Positions 47,194-58,981 of a stretch of 64,000 nucleotides of DNA are shown here, one piece after another. The position numbers were made by a program, and so were the translations under genes. The notes below the pieces were generated by a model. The model was not told the origin of the DNA. It did not search any database and saw only the letters and a program-made list of their open reading frames with translations. The first letter of the stretch is position 1. The number at the start of each line of letters is the position of its first letter. The stretch comes from Prunus persica (taxonomy: Eukaryota; Streptophyta; Magnoliopsida; Rosales; Rosaceae), in contig NC_034015.1 in the NCBI RefSeq assembly GCF_000346465.2, forward strand, positions 20,460,462-20,524,461. The letters are read 5' to 3'.

Positions 47194-49309
47194 AGATCAG
47201 TCAGCCCCCTGGCTTTTTGGGTTGCGTCGTGGTGATGGTGGTCCTTTTTCAAAAGAAATTCAATGTGGGCCACTTGGGGCCACTTCCTCCAACTTGCTCT
47301 GCCCCTGCCTCTTCCGTAACGGGATCACGTGAAAACCTTAAAAACAGGCCAAAGTGGTGGGCCTCTAAGGTTCCGGCCGACCCGCCCACCCGCTCCACCA
47401 ACGCAACTTCTTCTTTATAATAATATTTCATTTATTTTTTCAAATTCCACCCAAATTATAAAATATGTAGTAGCTCTAATAATATTTATAAAAGATGGAA
47501 AATTAGTTAACGCGGATATAGTCTAGTGAAAAAGAATTTTGATTTGCTGATGAATAGCTCAGAATATCATTTGTATTATTTATTTTTTTATAAAAAAAGA
47601 AAAAGAAATAATAATTCAGGTGTTGTAGATGAGAGTTTACGCAGGAGAGGTGGCAAAAGGCAGAGGACAGTGGTGTCATGTGGGAGGCAATGTTGAGTCC
47701 CTCTTGAGTCATTATTACGTTATTGGGTCGGGGTTCTGGGCCCCGTTATGGTTTAGTGGGTTTTCCTTTTTCCATACTTAGCAAAGCCACATGCTCCCAT
47801 ACGACATATGTACATGATTAATTAAAAGTCACAAACTGTTGTTGTGCAGAAATTGAAGAGTGAGTGAATGCCAAGTTGCCAATGGGGTCTCTCGATCCCT
47901 GTCCTGTTGGTTTTGTTCATGTACATGCATGATGTAGCCGTAACCCATCTCGATCTCTCTTTTGAAAATCACAATCAATGGCGAAGGTAAACATGGTGTC
48001 TGCATTTTTCTTGCTTTTTTACTTAAAAAGCTTTATCACTGATCTTCTTGCAAGCACGATTCAATAATGGTTGCATTGTTCATGGGCCCATCGTCCTACG
48101 TTTATGTTTAGCGGTTCTCGGTCGGTTCTTTTGTTAAAATGAATGAACATTTGATCGAGTGACGCTTAATCTTTGCTTCGTTAGAGGACCACTCACGTGG
48201 AGAGATGAGCATAACCCTTTTCCACAGGGTAGGTAAGGAGTTAAATCCTGTAATTATGTACTGGTTGAAAGTGACTTTTTCTTTGATGTTAGCGTCCGTT
48301 TGGTTTGAAAAAAAAAACCGAATAATTGATTATCATTTCCCTTTTCTTTTTTTTTTAATGGTTTTTTGAACTCGAATCGGCACTTCAAAAACGAAAATGG
48401 CCAGCCAGCCAGAGCCAGCCAGAGCCAGCCATCATCATCATCATGATTCATGATTATCAAACATAATTAAAATGCTCAATCCATTTAATTAATATTTCCA
48501 TACTAGTTGGACGTCAACTTTCAATCATTAAATTAAGAAAATAAAAACTGGTTTATAGAAAATAAACTCGAGAGATAATAATGCAGACGTTTACCAAACG
48601 CGTAGGAAGAATTATTATCAGTGTTTGGTCGCAGGTAGCAGTCGATGATATATAGGGCTAGGCTAAGCTAGGCACAAAATAGGCTGAGGGTATCGTACTA
48701 TCGTGTAGATTGGACCCTTTTAAACGGTTCCTATTCCATTATGGTAAACGTCAGCTACCAGTGTGCTTTCCCTTTTCAATTTCCATTTCTTTTTTCTTTT
48801 TCCTTTCTCTACAAAATCAATCTTGGACGGCGCCAAGGCGTTGACTGCCTTCTAGACCATCCATAACATGAACATACTTTTTCCTAACACATTCATCACT
48901 CCAGTTATGTCTTCCCTCAGTCCACAAGTTTATTGGGAACCTGGGTTTTCTGTACAACCCAGCCATTACAACTCAACCAATACAAATGAGATGGTTGTTT
49001 CAGGAGAATCATGCGTCCAAGATCTTCTTCCATTCCTTTGTGACTGACACGCATAAATTATAAATCCTTGTTTTGACTTCAAATTCCATAACACAACATC
49101 TCAAATTCTTTCGTAAAAGAGTAACATATAAGATCAAGGGTTATAAATTAAATTATTTTTTTTAGAAAGTAGTAAAAAAATTGTACCTAAAATATTTAGA
49201 TATATTGTACCCCATCCATTAAGCATTTCTGGATCATTAAAGCAGAACATGAAAAAAAGAGCAAGAAACTCATAAAATTTAAAATAAAATTAAAAAGCTA
49301 AGGTGAAAT

Positions 49310-50950
49310 TTAGACATGATTGGCATTATTATTCTGATTAATAACCCCAACCCGTTGGTTGGCTGTGGTTGCTTCAGCCGTAGGCATGACTTGCCAAGCC
49401 GAAGCCGCGATGAGAGGACGGCTGTGCCAGCCGAGAGTGAGGCACCCGTCGTTCTCTTCCACGCGGTATCCTTCAGCCGAGAAAAGTGTCAGAAGCATAC
49501 TCGCCTGCTTGAAAGCATTGGAACCCAAATGCAGAGCCCTAAACCCGGCTTGTCCCAGCCGAGCCCTCCACTTCCCCAAAGGCTCATGTCTCTCCACTCG
49601 AGCCGCGCCCTCACAGCACACCACGTTGCATATCTCCCTCTGTATGTACATCTCCGCCAAGGCCTTCTCCGGCTGCATCGCGCAAGCCTCCAACGAGTCG
49701 AACATGGTCGAGTAGTAGTACAAAGCCTCAGTGAATCGGTCCAAGAACCCGGTTTTGTTGTGGTCCGCTTCCTGCTCCACAACCGTCACGATCTTCGGGT
49801 TCAGGTTCCGGATCCAGCCCAGCATCATCTCGATTGGGGAATTCCGGTTCGGGTCCGATCCGAGAAGCCGATGCAGCTGCATGATTGAGTTCACTGCCAC
49901 AGCCTCCTTCGGGCTCACCTGCAGCATCCACGGCTTCACATCCTCGAGCCTCGAAGCCGCCACGCCGCGAAAGGCGAAACGGACGTTGACGGACCGAGCC
50001 AATTCGGCCAGTCGAAGGCCGATTTCTCTCAGCGAGTCTCGCCCGTCCGGCGAAGGCGGTCCAATGCCCGTCAGTCGGAGCAAGGGGGGCCCACCGGGGC
50101 GTAGAGCCAGGGCCTGTATAAGTGCCGGCCATTGCAAGCCGTGCATTAAGTTGAAGTCGATGACGTGGACGCAATCGTGACCCTGGAAGGCTTCCAGGAT
50201 GGCCTGATTGGCGGTGAAGTGAGCGAATTTGAGGTAAGGGCAGGCCTCGTAGAAGTAATGGTAGAGGAGCTCGTTTTCGTGAGCCGAGGCGACGCTCTGG
50301 TGGGAGAAGATTCGGCGGCTGAGGGCGTCGATGAAGTAACCAGCGACCTTACCGATGCCGCAGCTGGTGTTGACACGTGTGAGCAGAGTCTGCATGTTCT
50401 CGATCAGCGAGCCCGCCAACGCGAGATCCCCACGCTGGACGGATTCGGCGCACGTGACGAGCAAGTGGACGAGCCTTATCCCGGAATCTTCTTCCATAGC
50501 CGTGACGACGGTGAGCTGGTGCTGCTGCTGCTGAGGCGGCGGAAGAGGTTCGGTCCAGGTGTCGTTGGGGAGGTCCGTTGGATTGATGATGGCATCAGGG
50601 AAGTCGAGATCGGATGGTAGGGAGATAAGGGGCTGGTGGTTGAACTCGGAGAGGAGCGAGTCGACCCAGGTGGCGAGGTCGGAGGGGTTGTAGAGAACGG
50701 CGTCGGAGGCGAGCTGGGAAAGGTCGTTGGGGGAGTTGACCATGACGGTCTCGAGGCGCTCGAGGCGCTGAGCGACATGTCGTAGGTCGGAGGAGCGGAC
50801 CTTGTAGCCGGCGTCGGCCAAATAGCCATCGATCTCGGCGGGTGGTTTGGTGACGGAGGAGGAAGAAGAGGAGCTGGCGCTGCTGCTGACGCCGGAGCAA
50901 ACGGTTGAACCGTAGGGCCCCATAGATATAATTGCAGGTGAGCTGATCAA
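49310..50950 (-). CDS. DELLA-type GRAS protein with degenerate DELLA motif
   Basis: A single exon encodes 546 residues; a second Met at residue 10 is also possible. The N-terminus holds a DELLA-like region, DGYLADAGYKVRSSDL (41-56), where canonical proteins have DELLAVLGYKVRSSDM. AVLYNPSDLATWVDSLL (84-100) stands where others have TVHYNPSDL. A Gln/Pro linker follows, then a complete GRAS domain from about 157: LHR1 (LVHLLVTCAESVQRGDLALA), VHVIDFNLMHGLQWPAL (261-277), LHR2, RFAFRGVAASRLEDV and the SAW end (LGWHSRPLIAASAW). DELLA proteins are nuclear growth repressors degraded when GA-bound GID1 docks on the DELLA/TVHYNP region. Here the repressor part looks intact, but the GA-sensing motif is altered at E, L, V and L positions. 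Reduced GA response is inferred. It could be an RGL-like paralogue or a separate DELLA-like clade. Confidence 0.92.
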   Translation of the reverse strand: MISSPAIISMGPYGSTVCSGVSSSASSSSSSSVTKPPAEIDGYLADAGYKVRSSDLRHVAQRLERLETVMVNSPNDLSQLASDAVLYNPSDLATWVDSLLSEFNHQPLISLPSDLDFPDAIINPTDLPNDTWTEPLPPPQQQQHQLTVVTAMEEDSGIRLVHLLVTCAESVQRGDLALAGSLIENMQTLLTRVNTSCGIGKVAGYFIDALSRRIFSHQSVASAHENELLYHYFYEACPYLKFAHFTANQAILEAFQGHDCVHVIDFNLMHGLQWPALIQALALRPGGPPLLRLTGIGPPSPDGRDSLREIGLRLAELARSVNVRFAFRGVAASRLEDVKPWMLQVSPKEAVAVNSIMQLHRLLGSDPNRNSPIEMMLGWIRNLNPKIVTVVEQEADHNKTGFLDRFTEALYYYSTMFDSLEACAMQPEKALAEMYIQREICNVVCCEGAARVERHEPLGKWRARLGQAGFRALHLGSNAFKQASMLLTLFSAEGYRVEENDGCLTLGWHSRPLIAASAWQVMPTAEATTANQRVGVINQNNNANHV

Positions 50951-51041
50951 ACTGAAGAGGAATTGGGTGGGTGAGGATGGATTAGATACGAGGTGGGTGT
51001 TTGTGGGTTTTGGTGTTCATTTCCATTTCCCTTTCCATCAG

Positions 51042-51045
<4 letters not shown>

Positions 51046-51075
<30 letters not shown>
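51046..51075. repeat. (GA)n tract in the DELLA-like leader
   Basis: Perfect GA tract about 100 bases upstream of the DELLA-like start. On the coding strand it reads (CT)n, common in plant 5' leaders. Confidence 0.85.
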
Positions 51076-51082
<7 letters not shown>

Positions 51083-51853
51083 GAAGGAGTGAGCGATGAG
51101 TGGAAAGAGATGGATGAAGAAATAGGGCGGAAGTGAAAAAGAGAGAGGGGGGTTTTGATACGGACGAGTAGGGAGGAAGAAGTAGTGTAGGACAGAGATG
51201 ACTGCTGACATGTTCCTGTGGTCCACTACCCACCAACTGTATAGTGTATATACTGCTTTGCTTCCTTTTTCCTTTTTCCTCTTTTACTTCCACTATTTCT
51301 CATGGATTTGTTTTTCCTCTTTCATTATTTTATTTGATTTGGAGTAGTTGTGGCTGTAGCCTACTAGCCTCTATGTTAATGCTTATTTCTTCAAGTAAAA
51401 TAATTCATTCATAATAAGTAATCTATGTTTTATATAAACAGCATTTTAAAAATGTATCGTCCTCGTGTAAATTAAAACAAATTATATGTGTTAGATCAGT
51501 TAGTCCGGCAATGCATTATGCATCTATGCATCTATGCATCTATGTTCGAGTCTCATTTTCTTATTAAATTAATTTTAAATAATTTAAATAATTGCTTGTA
51601 TAAATATAATTATTTATAAATTACAATTGATAAAGTGCGTAAAAAAGTCATACCAGTAATAGTTGCTTTTATATTTTATCTTAAAATACGTATAGACATT
51701 TACATGAAGAGAGGAGATGAGATGGGAGGAGAGTCCACAGTGCCGGCAGCAGGCAGGCAGGTAGGCAGGCAGGCACAAAATAAGAGACTGAGTCAGTCAG
51801 GTGTCAACTTGGCTTCAACGTTTGCTCATCTCATGAATCAAACTTTCCATCCA

Positions 51854-51903
51854 TTCGAAGCTGATCAATTACTACGCAATTTCGAAGCTGATCAATTACT
51901 ACG
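51854..51903. repeat. 27-bp tandem duplication
   Basis: TTCGAAGCTGATCAATTACT begins at 51854 and again at 51881, directly adjacent. Confidence 0.9.
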
Positions 51904-52068
51904 ATTTCTCTGGTCTGGAATATTATTATTTTAATACTAAACTATTTGTGTGTAATTTTCTACCAAATCATCTGAACTCTGTCTAATTTCTTTAATTTTC
52001 TTTTGATTTGGTATGATCTCTTTGTTGAATAATATACTTCTATAATCTATACTTACATTACATGTGCT

Positions 52069-52093
52069 GAGTGAGTGAGTGAGTGAGTGAGTG
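52069..52093. repeat. (GAGT)n tetranucleotide repeat
   Basis: About six GAGT units in non-coding DNA. Confidence 0.9.
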
Positions 52094-53815
52094 CAGAGAA
52101 GAGGAGAGAATATAATTAAGCATCATGAACCAAGATTCGCTCTTCTTAATTTGGTATTAATCATATATTAATTTATTGTTAAGCAAATCATTTGAATTTA
52201 ATTAATTTTATAATCTCAAGTAAACAAACTACAAAGAAACTTAGGAAAGCATATGCGAGATTATGCTAGTTCGGCCAAATTCGAATCTCCCTCCACGTAC
52301 TAGTAGTGATTAACGTAAAGAGTAATATTAGCAGGGCTTGACCCTTGAATTTGATGTGAACATATATATTTATTTCAAATAGATCTTTTCATTCAACATT
52401 AATTAGCCCTCAATGCCGAGTATGATGATGACCTTATGCTTAATTAATCGGAATCCCCGGCTAGCTATGATTATTACTACTGATCCCCTAATCCCTTGAT
52501 TGGTCAAATCCACGAGCTGATCTTCAATTCAACCATTAGCAAATAGCAACCACTTGAATCCTTTACTTAATTAAAATGAATAGATAGGTTTAAAAAATCA
52601 TTTATCTCTTAATCTCCACAGAGTTATTGAGTGTATTGACAGTAACAGTTTGAGTTAATAATTATTGACCCTCCTCGTCCTCTATAATTAATTAAGGATC
52701 CCTAATGCTCTCTTATGCATATAATGACATGAATGATTGGCTCCCACCCTGTAGAACCCATCAACGGGACCACTTGAATGTGAGAGGAGATTAAATAATT
52801 TAGTTTGGCACCTTAGTTCGTTTTATATATGCTTTTGTTTATCTTATCGATAAAATATTATCGTTCTTTTATAATTAAAAAAATTATAACTTTTTATTCA
52901 TACATGTTTATATTAATCTTAGTCGCTTTAAAAATGATCCTTCAACACATAAAGGGGACGTTATGTGTGTTGCTTTAAACATGAATGAGTGAAGGGACCT
53001 GATCATCAAGCAGATTGAGGGACTTATTGAATTTACCTAGCAAAAAAATGTATAGAAAAATAACAAGAAGAATGCACCTTGTTAGCTACGTTTACACTTA
53101 CATTGACAGTATTTTTATTATAGTTACAGCGTCATTGTAATGCCGAATATTCCACATCACTGAGACATGTGTCGAATAAAGACACTAGGAGGTGTCATCG
53201 TTACCTCCTTTTTATATTTATAATTCATATTTTATTATGTATCGTTGTTAATATGAATCATAATGGTGTCGTTGTTAATATGAATCATATTTTATTATGT
53301 ATGTATGATCAAATTATAATAGATTAAAGTGTTTTTTTTATAATAATTACATGATAATTTAGGAAAAGGAAAGATTCAATATTGATCGCCAACTTCGCTA
53401 TTAATTTAGGACAGGATATTTATTCACAGTAAATTAGAAATTTACACGGTTGGTTGATGTAGGAGGTGCGCACTTGAATCAAAAACTGCAACATCTGATT
53501 CTGATCTGCGCACGCTCGTGTATGAGTATGTTGTACATTAACAAATGAAAAGAAAAAGCTCAAAGCTGATGCGAATAGGCAATGGCCATTGAAAAGCTGA
53601 AGGAGTCAAATTCTAGACATGCGGCTGGCTCTCCATAATTCTTAGGACCTGTGAACTTATTTGTGGCCATCAAGGCAATACTTTACTGCACATTAATAAT
53701 ATAAAATCCAAACTTACAAACCATGCATATATAATAATATAATTCTCTCACAATTCTATGAGATTTAGGAAGACAGAAAGAGATCTATCACAGGTTAACC
53801 AATGGGCAATTATTT

Positions 53816-53846
<31 letters not shown>

Positions 53847-54584
53847 CAGAGGTTTTGATGGTTCAAAAGTTTTCCATGAAATATGTAAAAAGCTTTTTCC
53901 TCGGATTGGTGGGGGTTGGGTGGTCCAGTATTAGATCAAGCCCCAAAAGGATCCAAGTAAAGATTCTTAAAGTTGGAGGTGAGTTTGTTTTGCATATGCT
54001 TAGACTTAGTCACATGGTTATAGACTTGATATAGTAGAAAGAAAATAACTAGAGCAGATCGGGGGAAATAAAGTAATGCAAGAATAACTTGATCTTCCCA
54101 ATTACAAGAGCCGCATGCAAATCTAGGTTAGGTTAGCAGATGTAATGCGGTTATCCTTTACATATGAGTTCGAATCTAAATAGTAAATGGTAATAGATAG
54201 GAGTAGTTTTTTTTTATAAAAAAAAATTGAATGAGGAGGTTAAGAGAGGTGTGGGGTGGTCCAGTTGGTAACATGGAACTTGGGACCAGACCAGAGAGCG
54301 AGCAAAATCACAAAGCCCAAAAAGCATGTGAATTTAAGTGAAAATAGCAGATGTTATGTTCGAGGAGGAGGCGGAGGAGGAGCCAAACTTTGATTGGGAG
54401 GGGAATGGGATGTTGACACGTATATATGGACTGACTGAGTCAGTGTGGGAATCAAAAGGGAAATTCAATATATCCGTGCGCTGGCATTGGCCATTCAGAT
54501 GGCAATTGCAATTTGCAAATTGCAAACAGGGTGGTCATGGTGGGGAGTGAGAGACACTGTGCGTCTGTGAAGACTCTCACGGCA

Positions 54585-54586
<2 letters not shown>

Positions 54587-54618
<32 letters not shown>
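54587..54618. repeat. (CT)n microsatellite
   Basis: Perfect CT tract in the DELLA-DYW spacer. Confidence 0.9.
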
Positions 54619-54622
<4 letters not shown>

Positions 54623-55917
54623 GGGGTTGGGACCAGAGCATTCCTGTGAGAACATGTTGTGTTTGGGACAATCATCTCTAGGGTGTGCCCCATTCCGTTG
54701 TTTTTGCTGACACAATCACGTTATTGCACCCTCTCATTGCATAGCATAATCACATCACATATCATATACATATCACACTTGAGCTGTGTTAGCATCAGCT
54801 GTCCACGCGATGACTATATACTCTCAGTAACTTATAGACATCCCGTAATATTTCACAATGCGTCAACGGCTATGCTAATAGTGTGCTATAGTATAACTCA
54901 TGATATCAAGTTATGTATTTTTGGGAGTCCTATACCTTGCCTTTTTCTTTTATTATATTTTCTCCTTAGAAGCTAAACTTGCCAATTACATAATCCAATT
55001 AGATTCCAGCCACCTTGATCATGTAAAACCTAAGCACTTATTACATTTTCAAGTTCTATCTTAAAGGTTACTCATGCAACAAATCAGCTAAACTGGAAAT
55101 TATTTAGCTATTTGATTATCAACATTTTCGTTTTAATAGATACATGTGACCGTCGGCATAATATAGCTAACTTTATATTTGGCTAAAAGTTACTTACCTC
55201 AACATCCAGCTAAGCACCACAACCAACTTTACCACACTCAGCACAAGAATGAGTGCTCACCAAAGCTCTGCACTCAAACTGTTTCAATCTAAACAGACAT
55301 GCAGCAACTGCAACACCATAACATATCAGATGATGCATTAATTGAATGGTGGATGGATGACAGACCAATACAGAGTCCGATCATGTCTCGTTATGTAAAA
55401 AAGTTATTACGCATGACCGACAGAATGTAATTGACAAGAAGATAATAAAACAATGTTATGTCGGTCATCTATTCTTCTTGCTGCAGTCAGGCATTTGAGA
55501 TTTTAGTAGAGTAGCCCAAACCCTCAAAATTAGACTCGTAGCAAATCTATCTCAACATGTTCACAAATCAGTTACTATACCACCCACCTATCAATTCAAA
55601 TGCCTATCCTATGCGCATCAAAATCCGGTCTCACATCTGTGATGGAACAAGGGAGAAAGCCAATTAATGCCAATATTGTTGTGGAATTTTCACTATTGCT
55701 CAGGCTGTCTTAGCACTGTACAACGAAAGATAAAGAAAAAAGAAAGAGGGTGAAATATCTTATCACAAGTCAGCAGTCCAGTCACCACAATTTGTTTTTG
55801 CAAAAATAGCATTATCCATCCACACTCAAAATATCATATGTTAAACGGTTAAATTAAGCTTCTTTAACGGTAATAACTAACAACGGACACAGTCACAGAC
55901 TCCACAGAGCAGCAGCA

Positions 55918-58086
55918 ATGGCTGCTCCTCTTTCCCTCCACCATATCAGACTACCTTTCTCTTCAGATAATCCAATCTTACACAACAAACCAACCACTTC
56001 CACCGCCATCGCCGCTGCCCCCATCACCACCGCCACCAAAACTAGTAGGACCAGCAGCCCAATTGAACCACACCCATGTCTCGCATTGCTAGACAAATGC
56101 TCCACCATGTCCGAGCTTAAGCAAATCCACGCCCAGCTCCTCCGAACCAGCCTCTTCTTCGACGCCTTCACCGCCAGCAAAGTCGTCGCCTTTTCCTCTC
56201 TGGAAGGCTCCGGAAGCCTCCATTATGCTCGTTTAGTCTTAACTCAAATCCCCAATCCCACCACTTATACTTGTAATTCGGTTATTCGAGGCTACACCAA
56301 CAAGGATTTGCCCTGTGAAGCCATTTTTTTCTACCAAGAAATGATCATCCAAGGTTGGGTGCCTGACAGGTTCACGTTCCCATCTCTGTTCAAGTCTTGT
56401 GGGGATTTGTGGGAGGGGAAACAGCTGCATTGCCATTCTACCAAGTTGGGTTTCGCCTCGGATTCATACATTCAGAACACTTTGATGAATATGTACTCGA
56501 ATTGTGGGTGTTTGATCTCGGCTCGCAACGTGTTTGATAAAATGTTGGAGAAGAGTGTGGTTTCTTGGGCAACCATGATTGACGCTTATGCGCAGTGGGA
56601 TCAACCCATTGAGGCTTTAAAGCTGTTTGATAAGATGGAGAGTGGAAGTGTGGATCCTAACGAGGTTACTTTGGTTAATGTTTTGACAGCATGTGCCAAG
56701 GCAAGGGATTTGAAAATGGCCAAAAGGGTGCACCAGTACATTGAAGAGTATGGTTTTGGAAACCATTTGAAGCTCAATACGGCACTCATGGATGTTTATT
56801 GTAAATGTGGATGTGTATTGCTTGCTCGAGATTTGTTTGACAAGATGCCCGAGAAGAACTTGTTCAGTTGGAACATTATGATCAATGGACATGTTGAGGA
56901 TAGTAATTATGATGAGGCCTTCGTACTCTTTCGTGAAATGCAGCTTAAGGGCGAAAAAGGGGATAAGGTGACCATGGTAAGTTTATTGCTTGCTTGCAGC
57001 CATTTGGGTGCTCTAGAGCTTGGAAAGTGGCTGCATGCCTATATTGAAAAGGAGAAGATTGAGGTGGATGTTACCCTCGGGACGACACTCGTCGACATGT
57101 ATGCGAAGTGTGGGAGCATAGACGGTGCATCGGAAGTCTTTCGAAAGCTGCTTGAGAAGGATGTTATGACTTGGACAGCCTTGATTTCTGGCTTTGCATC
57201 GTGTGGACAAGGAAAGAAGGCTTTGGAGCATTTCCATGAGATGCAGACGAGTGGAGTGAAACCAGATGCAATAACTTTTGTTGGGGTATTGGCTGCTTGT
57301 AGCCATGCTGGATTAGTGGATGAAGGAATTTCGCATTTTAACTCGATGCATGAAGTGTATGGCATTCAGCCTAGCATTGAGCACTATGGTTGCATGGTTG
57401 ACATATTAGGCCGAGCTGGTCGCATAGCTGAAGCAGAGGAGTTGATTCGGAAGATGCAAATGCCACCGGATCGTTTTGTTTTGGGAGGGCTTCTTGGTGC
57501 CTGTAGAGTCCATGGCAACCTTGAGGCTGCAGAAAGAGCAGCTCAACAGCTTCTAGAACTTGACCCGGACGATGATGGAGCGTATGTGCTTCTTTCAAAC
57601 TTATATAGCTCTATGAAAAAGTGGGAAGAAGCCAAAAGAATTAGGGAACTCATGGCAGAAAGAAATGTGAAGAAAGCTCCAGGTTGCAGTCTGATTGAGG
57701 TTGATGGTATTGTCCATGAATTTGTGAAGGGTGATTCATCTCACCCGCAATCGACACACATCTACGAAATGCTTCAAGACATGATCGAGCGGTTAAAGAA
57801 AGCTGGTTATGTTCCTGAGAAATCCGAGGTGTTGTTGGATATAGATGAAGAAGAGAAGGAGACTGCACTGAGCCTACACAGTGAAAAGCTGGCAATTGCA
57901 TTTGGGCTCATAAGCACAAACCCAGGGACAACAATACGAGTTGTGAAAAACCTCCGTGTATGCAGTGACTGCCACACTGCAACCAAGATCATCTCCAAAG
58001 TTTACAACAGAGAAATTATTGTGCGGGATAGGAACCGATTCCATCGATTTCAAGATGGATCTTGTTCTTGTAAGGATTTTTGGTGA
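55918..58086 (+). CDS. PPR protein, DYW class
   Basis: A single exon encodes 722 residues. A Thr/Ser/Ala-rich N-terminus of about 50 residues suggests an organelle transit peptide, probably plastid. PLS-type PPR motifs follow (SELKQIHAQLLRTSLFFDAF, VVSWATMIDAYAQWDQPIEA, TWTALISGFASCGQGKKALE). E/E+ motifs come next (PGCSLIEVDGIVHEFVKGD), then a complete DYW domain. The deaminase-like site is HSEKLAIAFGL with CSDCHTATKI, and the second zinc cluster is CSCKDFW. The final triplet is DFW instead of DYW, a change seen in other family members. Such proteins bind single RNA sites and catalyse C-to-U editing in organelles. The target and orthologue are not recognised. Confidence 0.93.
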   Translation: MAAPLSLHHIRLPFSSDNPILHNKPTTSTAIAAAPITTATKTSRTSSPIEPHPCLALLDKCSTMSELKQIHAQLLRTSLFFDAFTASKVVAFSSLEGSGSLHYARLVLTQIPNPTTYTCNSVIRGYTNKDLPCEAIFFYQEMIIQGWVPDRFTFPSLFKSCGDLWEGKQLHCHSTKLGFASDSYIQNTLMNMYSNCGCLISARNVFDKMLEKSVVSWATMIDAYAQWDQPIEALKLFDKMESGSVDPNEVTLVNVLTACAKARDLKMAKRVHQYIEEYGFGNHLKLNTALMDVYCKCGCVLLARDLFDKMPEKNLFSWNIMINGHVEDSNYDEAFVLFREMQLKGEKGDKVTMVSLLLACSHLGALELGKWLHAYIEKEKIEVDVTLGTTLVDMYAKCGSIDGASEVFRKLLEKDVMTWTALISGFASCGQGKKALEHFHEMQTSGVKPDAITFVGVLAACSHAGLVDEGISHFNSMHEVYGIQPSIEHYGCMVDILGRAGRIAEAEELIRKMQMPPDRFVLGGLLGACRVHGNLEAAERAAQQLLELDPDDDGAYVLLSNLYSSMKKWEEAKRIRELMAERNVKKAPGCSLIEVDGIVHEFVKGDSSHPQSTHIYEMLQDMIERLKKAGYVPEKSEVLLDIDEEEKETALSLHSEKLAIAFGLISTNPGTTIRVVKNLRVCSDCHTATKIISKVYNREIIVRDRNRFHRFQDGSCSCKDFW

Positions 58087-58981
58087 TGTAGCTTTAGTTA
58101 AATATATTAAGAGCCTTCAAAATTCTTGTACATTCACGATTTCACACAGTTTTGGTGTAATTTTTTATATTAATTCAAAGCATCTCCACAAATAGCGGAC
58201 CGATCAATAAGCTATTATATAAGCATGAATTTGTACGTGGAAACTGCTACAAGATATATAACTTCAGAAAGTGGATGCGTAGACATGAAGTTCTGTGCGT
58301 GCTTGTATGCTGCACGTTCTAAAGCATCTTCACAAAAGAAAGACAGAAAGAAAGAAAAAGTATCACACCAGCGAAGCAGGGGAGGTTTGAACTAAAGATC
58401 CTCCCCTTGTCTTAATTATAATGATATAAAATTCAGTGTAAATGGAACTGACGATACATACGCACTTCACAAACTGGATTTTCATTGAACGATGCACAAT
58501 CCGCTGTACACTGTTCATATCGGCATTTGGCTATTAATATCTGTATAGTTGGAGATGAAATCTAACCAACAATGAACTCTAATATATAACCCCATCGCCA
58601 AACAGGTTGGAATCCCAAACTTAATTCAGGAAGAAATAATCTTCCTATCAATATTCTAAACAAAAAGAAAAACAAGAAAACTTTTGGCACACATTGCTTT
58701 GGTTTTAATAGTCCTTGGGCTACGCATGAGAGCATGCAACCATCATGTAACAGAAATGAATCAGACACCAAATAATTTCCAGATAAAAACAATGGCATTG
58801 TCATTAATCACTGGTGAAAAGATCAGCTGAAGTGCTCTCAGATATCAAATTGTAAGAACATAATTCGTGTGTAAACCAGATACAGAAAAATTCCTAAGAT
58901 ACTAAATGCTAAAGATAAAACTTCAAACATGCACTGCCGCTTCACCAGTAGCTTAAATATGACCAGGCAGGAATGGAATTC
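58087..58981. other. Converging 3' flanks of the DYW PPR gene and GFT1
   Basis: AT-rich 3' flanking sequence. The 80-codon minus-strand frame at 58562-58804 shows no recognisable domain. Nothing else is seen. Confidence 0.5.

Larger units (their letters stand above)
46442..49309. other. 2.9-kb spacer between the RRM and DELLA-like genes
   Basis: It holds the RRM promoter with a 66-bp imperfect duplication (46593-46720), a (CCCTCT)n repeat (about 47152-47193) and two CACGTG motifs near 47120-47142. The DELLA-like 3' flank is at the right. No gene was recognised. Confidence 0.5.
50951..55917. other. 5-kb spacer between the DELLA-like gene and the DYW PPR gene
   Basis: The starts diverge, so both promoters lie here. 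A (GA)n tract is in the DELLA-like leader (51046-51075). Further on are a 27-bp duplication (51854-51903), a (GAGT)n tract (52069-52093) and a (CT)n tract (54587-54618). TTCGAGTCT and TTCGAATCT Pol III-like boxes occur near 51535 and 54171. AATATGAATCAT is repeated at 53250-53290. No gene was recognised. Confidence 0.5.

Noticed and set aside
49316..50900. Several antisense and shifted frames of 100-190 codons over the DELLA-like gene
   Set aside because: They follow from the GC-rich single exon and show no domain; the minus frame is a complete GRAS protein.
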